Made by a program: the position numbers and the translations under genes. Shown here in pieces: positions 45,704 to 56,804 of a stretch of 64,000 nucleotides of DNA. The notes under the pieces are model-generated. The model was not told the origin of the DNA, searched no databases, and was given only the letters and a program-made list of their open reading frames with translations. Source of the stretch: Chionoecetes opilio (Eukaryota; Arthropoda; Malacostraca; Decapoda; Majidae); contig JACEEZ010000381.1 in assembly GCA_016584305.1 (NCBI GenBank), forward strand, positions 62,001 to 126,000, written 5' to 3'. The stretch's first letter is position 1, and every line of letters begins with the position of its first letter.

Positions 45704-46689
45704 AAGGCGAGTTGGTTGGTTTTCTTCGTTCTGCTTAATCCACAAATTCTACAGCGCCCAATACAATGAAATTAATAACCCTTACTTCTTACTTACAAAC
45801 AAGTTTCTACTATCTGTGAATAAAATGACATCATAATTAACAGTAAATAATATCATAATACATATATAAATGTATGTGGTGAAAATACTATTGTGAGATG
45901 GTGCACCATAGAAAACCAAGTTAAGGGATGACTAACACAAAAAAAAAGGTCACACCTTTCTGTTACTAGTTTCAACAGGGGCTGGGTGGAGGTGAATGAG
46001 AAAGGGGGGGAGGCAAAAGGGGGTGCAAAAAAGGGGGGGAAGGTAGGAATGAAGGCGCGCGTAACGGTTTTTATATCGTTACGATAGACATACGACGATC
46101 ACGATAGTGTTACGAAGCTGCTACATAGAAAACGATAGCGTCACGATTGACTTAACGAAAGCGCTGCGTTGGGTACAAACATCTGGGAGCTTCCCGATTT
46201 TTTAGTGCATGCACTAACTTTTCGTGGTCTCGAGCAAGTGTCACGTTCGGTCACGATGGACCCATAACCAGGACCATATGACGGCGTTGCGCATTGCATT
46301 GTTGGCGCTTTCGTGGTTCGATTATGGAATGTATACGTGTGAAAGGAGCTTTAGCGAAGAAGGAGTTCACAACACAGCTAAAATCTTTAGATCATCTTAT
46401 CCTCATCCCAGTAAATATGATGCCTTTCGTCCACATAGCTGTCAGCTGCATATAATGTTGATTGAAATAAAAAGCCTATGAATAACTGAGTGTTGATAAT
46501 GTTTTGTAGTCCTATATGTTTACTTTCAGGTTAGGAGGATGAATAGCATATATATAATTTTACGTCATGTTTGATACCCTCATTTTTCAAATAAGTTTCA
46601 TGAACATCTGATATGAATATTACACATTCTTCAAGGCAACTGGTAGGTTACAAAATGAGACTATAATAGTGACCCGAGCAGTCGATGAA
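45704..46689. other. No gene seen
   Basis: 46070-46340 contains ACGATAGCGTCACGA-type motifs and ends GTGTGAAAGGAGCTTTAG, a variant of the GTGTGAAAGGGGCTT terminus seen at 19588, 20599 and 36366, so it is likely a decayed relative. The rest is AT-rich. Confidence 0.45.
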
Positions 46690-46832
46690 GTCGATGAAGT
46701 GTGGGGGTAACACCTTGGTATCGGTGATTTTAATTCTGATTCTTGAAGTGTTGTGGTGTTTGTTGCTTGATCACCCCGTTTTGTGCTTATACTTGTAAAT
46801 GTTATTTTGAAATGTCTTGGTTTTCTTGCTAA

Positions 46833-49800
46833 TCAATGTTCTTGCTGTTTCCTTGTTTTCCACATCAGTAACAAAGTTTGTTTCTTCACATCTGCATCCT
46901 GTTCATCTGCTAGGAGTAAAAATGTTGCAAGTTTTACATCATTTGTCAGTGTGTTGTCTTGTAGAAAGTTTAAGTTTTTCCTGATGTCTTTATATTCCTC
47001 GCAGTGTAATAGGAAGTGTTCTAAAGTTTCATCCTGTCCAGTGTTACATGTCCGTGCATGCTGTGTTCCGTTTGTGTTGTCTGTCCTGTAGTTTAGTTTC
47101 AGTGTGTTGCTTTCTGCATCTTATCAAAATTGTAGTGGATTCATCATTATCATAAAAGTCTATTTTTTTTATGTGTGTTTTGTATGTTCTGTAAAGTCTA
47201 AGTGTCTCTTTTTCAAAAAGTTCTGCTTTCCATTTCTTGGTATCATGTTCTTTTAATTTGTCAGTTATTTCTTGTTGTGTTTTCATACTAAGTTGGTATA
47301 TGTTGGTATTAAGCTCTTTTGACTGTTTTGGTCCAGTAATCTTTCCCATTTTCTAGTCTTTGTAGCAAGCATCGTTTCAGTAGATCATTTGTGGAGTGGG
47401 CCATAATGTATCTTATGTATGAGAGTTTAGCTTTTGCATCTCTGGTTTTCATCAAAGATGATCCAATTTCTCCTTTAAGGAAACTGTTTGGTGTGTATTT
47501 GGGGGCTCGTAGTATTGTTCTGAAAGCTTTGTTCTCTGTTGTTTGGAGTTTTTCTAGGTTGTTACTGTTGTATGGTATGATGCCTTGACAGTAGAGAAGC
47601 TTGGGTAACACCACTTGTTTCCAGTATGTTTTCCCAATGAGGACCCTGTTGGTGCTATTTGCCACTACTGCTGCTGTTACATTGCTCAACTTATGGGCTT
47701 CCTTTATGGTTTCTTTCTTGAATTGATCAAAGCATCTTCTTTTGTTGGTGATATTTATCCCCAAGTATTTTATTTCCTTTGTTATTTTGATATCACAGAG
47801 ATTATATAAAGCTGTTTCATGGTTGTAAATCATTATATGGCTTTTGTCTTTATTCATCTCCAGGCCACTTGCTGCTTCGATGAGTGTCAATGTCATGTTT
47901 AGGGCATCTGATTCACTTTGTGCTAAAATAAGGCCATCATCTGCAGAAAACAATGCAGGGATAAAGCATATCTCATCTTTGAATCCAATATTTGTTTGGT
48001 TCAGGTGTAGGATGATGATATATGTTATCATTAAGAACAGTGATGTTGAACCATTGCAACCTTGCCTTATTCCGCTGGTGACATCCATGTTTGTTACGAT
48101 CTCATTGTTTAGATACAGGATGGTCATGTCATTTAGGTATATGTCACTTATGACGTCAATTATGTGTGGATGTATCCTGAACTTTTTTAGGCATTCTATT
48201 AGGGGCTTTCTTTTCACACTGTCAAAGGCTTTCTTGAAATCTATAGCGATGGTTATTAATGGTCTCTTCATCTTCAAAGACTGTTCGATGCAGTAGTTTA
48301 AAAGAAACAGGTTGTCTTCGATGCGTCTTTTCTTGGTAAATCCAGCTTGTAGTTCATTATCTTGTTGATTTTTGTGCATGTGATTGTCTATTTTGCTTCT
48401 CAGTATGGCCATAAACAATTTGTAGGAAGAGTTGAGCAGGGCGATGGGTCGTAGATCACTTACTGTAGGTTTGTTCTTTTTGTCTATCATTATAGTTTTT
48501 GATAATTTCCATTTTTGAGGTACAGTTCCACTTGTTAATATGTTGTCAAAACATGTTTTGATGGTGTTCGTAAAGATTTTACTGTCTGCCAGGGTTTTTA
48601 AAAGTTCTCCTCTCATAGCATCTGGTCCTGTAGCTTTGTTGTTTTTTATTGCCTTGAGAGCATGTTGTATCTCATTTTCTTGAAAGTTTGGTTGTTCCAT
48701 GTTAGTGATCAACTGATCATTTGCAGTGGTTGGGCTAATATTGTATCATAATGTTCTAGAAGGTGTGTTGGCAGACTTATTTGTCGTTCATTTATGAGCA
48801 GCTGTACTGTAACCGTGTCTGTTTGGTAAAAACTCGTTACGTAGTTTTGTCGTTCATTTAGGTTCCACGTTTCGTCTATTCTGTTTGGCTGCTTTTGGTA
48901 CACTCCTTCCCATTAATGGTGGAGCTTGGTCTTGATCTCTTCCTTTGGAATCTCTATTGTATTTTCATAACGAGTCACAGATTTCTTTGTATTTTCAATT
49001 CCTCTTAAGTAATTTATTTGCTTCCACAGTTTCTTATTTGATTGTTTGTCTTGTTTAATCTTTTCAGTAATTATTCTTTCATGTTTTGCTATTGCAATTT
49101 TAATTTCCTCTTTAACTTGTAGTTTCTGTTTTGTATACATTTGCTTTAGTCTCTCTTTTTCTTCTTGTGTTGTAGCTCTCCTTGCTTGTCTATTAAATTC
49201 CTTCGTTTTCTTTATTCCTTTCTTTATGTTTTTTGTTATCCAGATGGGCTCGGTCTCTTGGCTGTGTTTTGTAGTTCTCTTGAAGTATGTCTTTGTTAGG
49301 TGTTTTTGCGCTGACTGGTTCATGATTTCTTCCAAGTCTTTTATATTAGTTATTGGGTTATTCGGATATGTTAGTCGTGTTTCAACTTCTTTAATGTATT
49401 CTTCGCAGTGTTCCTCTTTGAAGCTTGTGACTGTAATTTTTATTGAATTTTCATCTTGAAATTTCTGTTGTTGTCCACTGTTTACTTTGAAGTTAATTTC
49501 CAGCAGGTTGTGGTAGGAAAGGTCGTAAATTTCTTTATTTTCGTCTATTTTCATGTTTATGAATTGGGTCATGTACTTATGATTTACTAAAGCTAGATCT
49601 ATTGCACTTTGTATACCATTTTGACATCTTGTCATCACTCCTGAACATTCCATTGTTCCATTTAGGATAGTATAGTCAAGTTCTTCTACCATCTCTATTG
49701 TGATTTCTCCATTTTTATTCAGCGGTTGTGGTTCTAAGAATCCAAGATGACTGTTAAAGTCACCTAGGATTATCACATGTTTGTTATGGATTCTGTTTGC

Positions 49801-50110
49801 TATATCTATAGTTTCCTTCTTGATATTCACATTTCTCTGGGCATTTGTGCATGAAAAATATACTAGTATGAGACACACGTCCATTGCTCCTATCTTAAAT
49901 TCCGCATGTAATACATTTTTGTCCCTTGTCGTCATCTTTTCCATCTTGACGCTATCTTTTCTATATACTAATTTCAAACCTCCTCCTTTTTATATCATTC
50001 ATCTCTCTATAGGAGCTTAGGGTCTCAAATTGTTCTGAAAAATCTATTTTGCTGTAATTTTCTTGAGTTTCTGTAAGGCATAAAATATCGTATTTGTGTT
50101 TAATAAGTTT
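46833..50110 (-). pseudogene. LINE-D endonuclease and reverse transcriptase, multiply broken
   Basis: The endonuclease starts in the 50560-49961 frame (IQLNVQWLTNFKRFEVEKL, DILCLTETQENYS), shifts near 49980, and continues 49977-48913 with VIILGDFNSHLG and SYHNLLEINF at the SDH position. A TAA at 48913-48915 is followed by readable frame to 48709, then a shift into 48712-47309, the RT: NKATGPDAMRGELL, FKKAFDSVKRKPLIECLKKF, SGIRQGCNGSTSLFLM and FSADDGLILAQS. The catalytic ADD is kept, with Ser for the usual Tyr/Phe-adjacent residue. A further shift leads to 47349-47044, and a last one to CNTGQDETLEHFLLHCEEY, a C-terminal zinc-like motif, ending TGA at 46833. Confidence 0.85.
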
Positions 50111-51101
50111 TTCTACTTCAAATCTTTTAAAGTTTGTTAACCATTGTACATTTAGTTGTATATAAGTTTTTGCACTTGTCAATTTTCCTGGCGCAATTGG
50201 TCGATTTCTCTCTTTTTCTGAAGCATTAATTCCTTTCCTGTAATCAATATACCAAGTAAATTCTCCTTGGTCTCGCTTGTCTTTCAATTCCATTCTAAGC
50301 TGGTAAGCTTTTTCTCTGTGTGACTTTGTCATGTCACTTGATATAGATATGGATTTTATGTCTTCATCTCTGGCATACCTCAGTTTTTTGGCCTGTTTTA
50401 AAATACTGAATTTACTGGAAGTCTCTCTGAGTTTAACTAGGACTGGTCTGTCCTTACCTCTGGTTTGGGTTCCTAGTCTCCTTGTCTCTGTGATTACAAC
50501 ATCTCTCACCTCCAGGACCTCTGTGAAGATCTTGGTGCAAGTCTCCACATCCTTCGCCATTGTGGTTTCCTCTGTGTTCTTTTCTTTTAATCTGTAGAGA
50601 ACAAAGTTATTTTTCCTACTATTTCTATCCTCTCCTTCTTTCAGCTCCCTCCATGATCTGGGTTTTAAGTGTGCTTACTATATCCTGGGTGTCTTCTAAT
50701 TTTTGCAGTCTTTCTTCATGTTTCGCCAGGCTTGCCTTCAGCTCTTTGTTATCTTTCCGCATTTCTTTGAAGAGTTGAAGCCTTTCTCTCACTCCTTGTG
50801 AGCAGGACCTGCAGCACCATATGTATTTAGGCTTCATAAAGACTTTATAGTCCTCCAGATCTACTTGATCACAGCCTGCATGGTATCAGCCTAGGCAGTT
50901 ATCACATTGCAGAGTGTTATCATTTGCAGTCACTTTTATATTACACTTAACACACTGGTCATAAGTTTCTATGTTAGCCTCTTCATTGCACTCTTGACGC
51001 CACTTCTTACTGTCTATTGGCCTAAATAGGTTACATCTTTTGCATCGCTGCTTTCTTTTTACTTTAAGTTCCTCGGCGGAACTCGGCGTTGTGTCCGCCA
51101 T
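50111..51101 (-). pseudogene. LINE-D ORF1 with PHD finger
   Basis: From ATG at 51101: CKRCNLFRPIDSKKW, then a C4HC3 PHD finger (CVKCNIK, CDNCLG, a TGA at 50886-50888, YHAGC, WCCRSC), then a heptad-rich segment (LFKEMRKDNKELKASLAKHE; LQKLED), all in one frame to 50625. After a shift, NNFVLYRLKE and VITETRRLGTQ to RYARDEDIKSISISSD resemble the RRM-like region. This frame runs on without a stop into the endonuclease, so ORF1 and ORF2 appear fused here. The TGA replaces a position often Trp in such fingers. Confidence 0.75.
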
Positions 51102-51930
51102 TGTTTACGTTCTTACCGAGTCACCTTTCTCTTATAAATGTTTAGCTTTTGGCACTTCCTATGTCTTTCCAGCACTTTAAGCACTCTGTTCTTTCTTTTT
51201 GCGTTATCTTAGCGTTACTCCATGTGTTACAGATGTGTAAAACATAAGGATCAAACCAAGACACGTCCTTCCACCGCCGGTGTCAGAACGAGCAGAAGCA
51301 CAGAATGATATAGTCTTCCTACCTAGTAAGATTAACATCTTACAAAAAAATACCATAAGTTTTAAAGGTTACGCGAAAGTGCATTAATACTGTACAGTAT
51401 ACTAAACAAAAAATAATATAGAAAACGCATGTGGTAATGGCGGTAGTGACCACGCAGTTATCGTCCATTATAACTGAAACACCAACCGAGAAGTCTTGCC
51501 GACATAAAAGTTTTCGGCGAGTTCCACTTGTAATAAATAGGTGCAAAAGAAAGAATAAAAGGTATTTCGTTATTGGACAAGTTTTCGCTTGTCCCAAAAT
51601 AATTTAAAACTACACTTCAAAACAATACATGGACATTGGTTACGTAACATGTCAAAACCCCAGACTCCCCCAATCACTAAACTAACCCCCGATATTCGGT
51701 CCTTGAATTCACAAACACGGGTAAAAGCTGTTTAAATATATAGATTGGGTACTGTTATGTTAATAAATAAACTTGCAACTGTCGCTTAATAGGAACTCTC
51801 GCCGACGTAAAAAAAAGGGAACATTCTCCGACGGTGGCGAGCATTCCTCCCGTTCGGGGACTGTACCATTAAAGGCTAGCAAACGTGACCTAACTACCAT
51901 TCAGGGGCAATGAGGGTCAAGCGTCCTGAG

Positions 51931-52844
51931 CAGTGGCGTCACCGCGGGGGGGGCTAAGGGGGACTTAGCCCCCCCAAGTCAAGGACTCAGCCCCCCCAAA
52001 ATTGCTGCTAGTAGCCTGCTACCCAAAAACAATAAAAAAGAATATTTATACGTTAGGAACACAGGACGGGAGGCATGTTAACACAGTGGTAGGCAGGTAA
52101 AGGCAGTGGGAGCCAGGGTAAGGCAGTGGGAGGCAGGGTAACACAGGACGGGAGGCAGGTTAAGGCAGTGGGTGGCAGGGTAACACAGGACGGGAGGCAG
52201 GTTAACACAGGACGGGAGACAGGTTAAGGCAGTGGGAGCCAGGGTAAGGCAGTGGGTGGCAGGGTAACGCAGGACGGGAGGCAGGTTAACACAGTGGTAT
52301 GCAGGTTAAGGCAGTGGGTGCTAGGGTAAGGCAGTGGGAGGCAGGTTAAATCGGCTTTTAGTTACCTTATCATGATCATGTACTTTATTCTGTTTAACTA
52401 CAGTATCCCATGTACCCGTTTTTGTGCAATAAGGGAAATACCATGAATATATTGTAAGTTTATATTTATATATTTTTTTCATTATCAAGATAAAACCTTA
52501 CTGAGAAGCAAACCAAAAACATACATTGTGCAATTCCTTTGTTTGTTAGTGGAGAGAGAAAAATGGCAATTTTATTATTTTGTATAAACAGAATAAAAAT
52601 TTTCTTCAAAATATCAAATTTAGTTAATATGGTATGATGCATGGTATAACTCTATTAATTTATGTGTCATGTAATTAAAGCTTAATTCCACTTTCTTCTC
52701 TTTTTTGGGCCTCAAAATTACCCTGAAACTGATTAATTTTCAAAATTACCCCCCGACCCCTCAGCTAGATAGGCTCGCTGCGCTCGCCCATCAACACCCC
52801 GGGGCTAAAGCCCCCCCAAATTTTTTTTCCTGGTGACGCCACTG
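51931..52844. mobile_element. Non-autonomous hAT element with minisatellite core
   Basis: Perfect 13-bp termini CAGTGGCGTCACC and GGTGACGCCACTG, flanked by the 8-bp duplication GTCCTGAG (51923-51930 and 52845-52852). The unoccupied site with a single GTCCTGAG is preserved at 58390-58397. Subterminal C/G runs (TTAGCCCCCCC; AAAGCCCCCCC) recall the element at 33814. No transposase. Confidence 0.95.
52066..52350 (+). repeat. ~21-bp minisatellite inside the hAT element
   Basis: Variable arrangement of two related units, GACGGGAGGCAGGTTAACACA and GCAGTGGGAGGCAGGGTAAG, about a dozen copies. Confidence 0.9.
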
Positions 52845-53506
52845 GTCCTGAGTGACCTAACCATAGTGCAAGGTCACTGAGGGGCAGGCATCAGAACAAA
52901 AGTTTCATTCTCAAAAACGTTCAAATTACGATATAGTGAAACAACATTACTCTAGTCGCGGGATGCCAGCCTCGCCTCGTCCCACAACAATTCTGCTCAC
53001 AGGACTCCGCTAGTGGTCTAAAAAAAACTGTTGCTGCCCAATAACGAACTAATACAACAAAAACACCGAAGTCAGTCCCTACACAGCCGAGGCGGCCTCC
53101 CACCAAGGCTTGTATCTCCTAAACATTTGTAAACACACGCCGCTGCCGACTACCAATAGGCTTATATTTCAATCCTTACCTCGGTGGTAACGTCTATTAG
53201 GAAAGATAAATGACGTTTTATTTATGTATATGAGATACACCTCCTCTACACCTCCTCATCGAGGTGGTGTAAATCTACGCCATAATATTGGCCCTGTGAC
53301 GTCACGGAAATGGAGTAAGTACGCTTGCTGGATCCAGCCAGGGAGGGTTGGCGCAGACTTGCACCGAGGGGTAAAGTCTGGCGTTGTGACGTCATCGATT
53401 TGGCGCAGATGTAGCTCCTGATCCAAGAAAGTTTTCGAAAGAGGAGTATCTAAGACTTACGCTGACATACACCGGTGTATGTGTTTGCTGGATATGGCCC
53501 CTGGTT

Positions 53507-54611
53507 GGAGCGCCGTGCCCCCAAGACTTCCTCTCCTCCTCCCTGGTCGCGACGCCAACAAGTCCCCCAGGCTTCCTCTCCTCCTCTCTGGTCGCGACGC
53601 CAAGTCCCCCAGGCTTCCTCTCCTCACCTCACCTCCCTTACTCCGGTTCAGACAGCCATCAGTCACCGTGAGAGCCACCCAACTCCCATCCCTAATCCGG
53701 TGTTGACGCCAGCTCGTCACCGTGAGAGCACCTCAACTCCTACTCCCACTCCGTCATTCCCTACCTGTCCTCCCCGTCCCGTTCCTCTCTTCCACTATCT
53801 ACAGGAGGCTGTGGCTGATCCCCGTGCAGCTGGAAAAGGCGGGTGTTCCCTGCCTTACACACCCGACTGACCCACGCACGCCGTCAGTTACAGGCGCTCC
53901 TGGCGGTGCCTTTACCTACCTCCCCCATCACGCCTTCACCGAGCCGCAGAGGCCTCGGTGATGAGGCAACCGCGGTGAGACTCCTGGCCGCCTCTCCCGT
54001 TGGACGTCCAGCCCATTGAAGACACCGCCCCACCTCAAACCACTCACACCGGGACGCTCAATCCCTGTCCTGTTGGTGACTGAGGCCAACCGCGGTGAGA
54101 CTCCTGGGGCCAGATCCAGCAAAAAAGTGTAAGTCAAGCGGTGTAAGTATGGTGTAAATGCTACTCCGGCGCAACCCTCACCCCCCTCTTGCGCCGAGGC
54201 TGTTTGAATAATCTGCCGAGATTGGACTTACCCGGGCGCAGGGAAGAGTATCTCGGAGTATCTCCACAGAGACAGCTGATTGGCTGGCTAATACATTGAC
54301 GTCATCCTCGCTAATAGCGAATCACAGCAGTGTTTATATTATCTATTCAGATCTATCAGCCAATCACAAGGCTGTCACGTGATAAATAATGTTTACAAAC
54401 ATTAATCAGCTGATTACTCAGCTGGCATCTGGGTTGACACAACAAATCGATGTATCATGTTTAAAGCGATAAGGAAGGGTTTGATGATGATGATTGAAGA
54501 ACTTCGTCAGTTATTGACGCAGCTGAGATGGATCGCTGCTGTAACCACAGCTCTCTCGCAGACTACCCCGAGCAGAGAGCTGTCTGCTAGTGCTTATAGT
54601 GTTGGCCGAAG
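53507..54611. other. No gene supported; short internal repeats
   Basis: A CTTCCTCTCCTCCTC-CTGGTCGCGACGCCAA unit occurs twice at 53527-53600. Blocks resembling the 59030-59100 sequence (GGCCGCCTCTCC) recur at 53975 and, inverted, near 54110. The Pro/Ser-rich frames at 53475-53961 have no recognisable domain. Confidence 0.45.
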
Positions 54612-54790
54612 CCAGCACCCCGGGAGGCGGGTTACAAACCCCCGGCTAACACCCGGTACCCATTCACTGCTGGGTGGACAGGGGCTCGGGTTTTAAGGAA
54701 ACAGCCCAACTGTTTCCGCTCCACCCGGGGATCGAACCCGGGACTTCTCGGTTGTGAACAGAGTGTGCTTCCCCTACACTAAGGGGATAC
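54612..54790 (-). mobile_element. SINE family 2, third copy
   Basis: Reverse complement of the 19077 copy: the head at about 54790 with GTTCACAACCGAGAAGTCCC and GGTTCGATCCCCGGG (intact B box), then CAGTGAATGGGTACCGGGTG and GCCGGGGGTTTGTAAC. Confidence 0.8.
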
Positions 54791-54805
54791 TACATTTGAT
54801 TGGGG

Positions 54806-55252
54806 CCGCCAGTTGAATCAGGCCGCCTATATTAAATGCATACTGGACGAGTTTCGCGGGCGTTTTCAGAGACACCGACTATTTTTTCTTGGCCTACAAT
54901 AGGTGCTTGTTCTAACGGAGATAGTTTTATTTTGCGCAAAAAAAAAAAAAAAAAAAAAAATATGAAAAAAAATAAACTTAACCTAACCTTATAGGTTTTA
55001 ATGAAACCTAACCTAACCTTAAAGGTTTTAATGAAACCTAACCTAACCTTATAGGTTTTAATGAAACCTAACCTAACCTTAACCACAAAGTATACCTTTT
55101 TTTTTTTTTTATGGGTTTGCGCAAAATAAAACTATCTCCATTAGAACAAGCCCCTATTGTAGGCCAAGAAAAAAAATTGGTGCCTCTGAAACGACCGTTA
55201 AACTGCCTGTCTGCTGGGTATGCATGCTACTATAGGCGGCCCGAATCAACGG
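54806..55252. mobile_element. Inverted-repeat element with telomere-like 30-bp core
   Basis: The left arm 54806-54945 and right arm 55098-55252 are inverted copies (TTGATTC/GAATCA, GGCCGCCTATA, GCATAC, TTCTTGGCCTACAATAG, GATAGTTTTATTTTGCGCAA). The core 54981-55085 has three to four 30-bp units made of CCTAACCTTA plus TAGGTTTTAATGAAA. No transposase. Confidence 0.75.
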
Positions 55253-55621
55253 TACCCCACTAAGGAGTACCATTGACAGTACAGATTGACCAGAAATAAA
55301 CAATTTGGAGGCAATAATTTAAGGCGCAGACATCCTGATTGACTTTTAATAAATATTTCTAGGGCAATAATGAGCCAGCCATCCTGATTAACCTAATAAT
55401 TCAGGGACAAAAAGGGGCAGACATCATGGTTGACCATATAATCATATAATTCAAGGGCGTTAAGAGGCAGACATTCTGAGTGACCTAATCGTATCATTCA
55501 GGGATAATGAGAACGGTACCTGGTACTCTCGTCTACCGAAATTCTCGTCCTGACACAATCCGGGAACTCTCGCCGAAGGTAATGGTTAGGTTAGTAGGAT
55601 ATTAGGGAAGATACCGGTAAA
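55253..55621. other. No gene seen
   Basis: GGGCAATAATGAG/GGGACAAAAAGGGGC-type motifs recur loosely with CAGACATCCTGA, suggesting an old degenerate repeat related to the GGGGCAATGAGGGTCA block of the duplication. Confidence 0.4.
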
Positions 55622-55820
55622 ATGAACGAGACTGCGCGTCATTTTCTGAAACACTGACTAGATTTTCCTTGCCTAAAATTAGTGCTTTTGGTAAAAATGG
55701 ACGAGGACTGCACGGTCATTTTCTGAGACACTGACTAGTTTTTTCTTGGGTAAAATTAGTGCTTTTGATAAAAATGAACGAGGACTGCGCGGTCATTTTC
55801 TGAGACACTGACTAGTTTTT
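55622..55820 (+). repeat. ~77-bp tandem repeat
   Basis: GAACGAGGACTGCGCGGTCATTTTCTGAGACACTGACTAG-type unit (split here only for description) present 2.7 times. It is related to the arm sequence at 54845-54900. Confidence 0.85.
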
Positions 55821-55833
55821 CCGGTAAATTTCT

Positions 55834-56576
55834 AATGTTTGCCCATACTCTCCCACTAACCCCCAAGCAAGTTTGGGCACCTGTGGGAATGCGGGGTTTT
55901 CGGGTGGGGAGCAAATAATGCGTCGGAGACACGTAATTTAAGAATTGTGTAGAGGAGACAAACTCCCTAGATCTAAAGTAATTTCCTTATATCTAGAGAA
56001 ATTTGCCCAACCAAAATTACCCTAGCCTAGCGGGGGGCTTGACCCACCGATAAACTAACCTAACCTAACCTAAATCTAACCAAATCTAACCTAACCTAAC
56101 CAAATATAACCTACCCTAATCAATAATACCCTAACCAAACCTCCTATATGGTTGGGGGGCCTCTGGAAGGGGAGGTTGTGTCTGTATGAGTATTAGTCTA
56201 AGACAACTATATCATTTCTACAATATGTATATAAGTTTGGTAAATTCTAGTGTTTGCCCATACTCTCCCCACTAACCCCCAAGCAAGTTTGGGCACCTGT
56301 GGGAATGCGGGGTTTTCGGGTGGGGAACAAATTATGCGTCGGAAACACATAATTTAAGAGTTGTTTAGGGGGTTAAAATTCCCTAAATCTAGGGTAATTT
56401 CCTTATATCTAGAGAAATTTGCCTAACCAAAATTAACCTAACCTAGCGGGGGGCTTGACCCACCGATAACCTAACCTAACCTAACCAAACCTAACCTAAC
56501 CAAATCTAACCTAACCTAACCTAACCTAACCAAATCTAACCTAACCTAACCTCCTAGCGGGGGGGGGGGGGGGGTT
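55834..56576 (+). repeat. Two ~400-bp repeats with CCTAA tracts
   Basis: 55834-56190 and 56238-56570 share GTTTGCCCATACTCTCCC, CAAGTTTGGGCACCTGTGG, GGGGTTTTCGGGTGGGG and CTAGCGGGGGGCTTGACCCA and each runs into (CCTAA)n with CAAATCTAA variants. A partial inverted third copy is at 56735-56803. A G run of 18 ends the second. Confidence 0.85.
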
Positions 56577-56804
56577 CTCAACACTTCAGTCATCATTCTG
56601 TGAGGATCGTCAGGTTCACACGTCTCTGGACTCAGAAGAAATCCAATGAATTTTCCCTAAATCTAGAGAATTTTTTTAATTTCCATAACTCAAAAAGTAT
56701 GTGGTTGCGACGCATATTTTGTACCCCAGCCATATATCCTGCATTCCCCCAGGTCCCCAAGCTTGTTTTGGGGGAGAGGGGGGAGTATGGGCAAACACTA
56801 GAAT

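Larger units (their letters stand above)
46690..51340 (-). mobile_element. LINE family D with PHD-finger ORF1, nearly complete but decayed
   Basis: Minus-strand element with ORF1 (PHD finger, coiled coil, RNA-binding-like fold), an APE-type endonuclease, RT and a C-terminal Cys/His motif. A repeated TTCATCGAC lies at the presumed 3' end near 46690. The 5' UTR extends to about 51340, where it meets the segmental duplication. PHD-bearing ORF1 proteins are known from the CR1/L2 group; the clade here is not certain. Confidence 0.8.
51349..53506 (+). repeat. Segmental duplication, copy A (with hAT insert)
   Basis: Collinear and nearly identical with 56805-59036: TACCATAAGTTTTAAAGGTT, CCACTTGTAATA, GGCGAGCATTCC, CCTCGTCCCACAACAATTCT, ACGCCATAATATTGGCCC. 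Copy A carries the 914-bp hAT element; copy B lacks it but has a ~1 kb satellite insert. Small indels in homopolymers are the main other differences. No gene is recognised in either copy. Confidence 0.9.

Noticed and set aside
52066..52350. CRISPR-like array
   Set aside because: Short direct repeats without unique spacers, inside a eukaryotic hAT element: a minisatellite.
53475..53961. Pro/Ser-rich 131-codon frame
   Set aside because: It spans a short local duplication and C-rich sequence, with no recognisable protein features.
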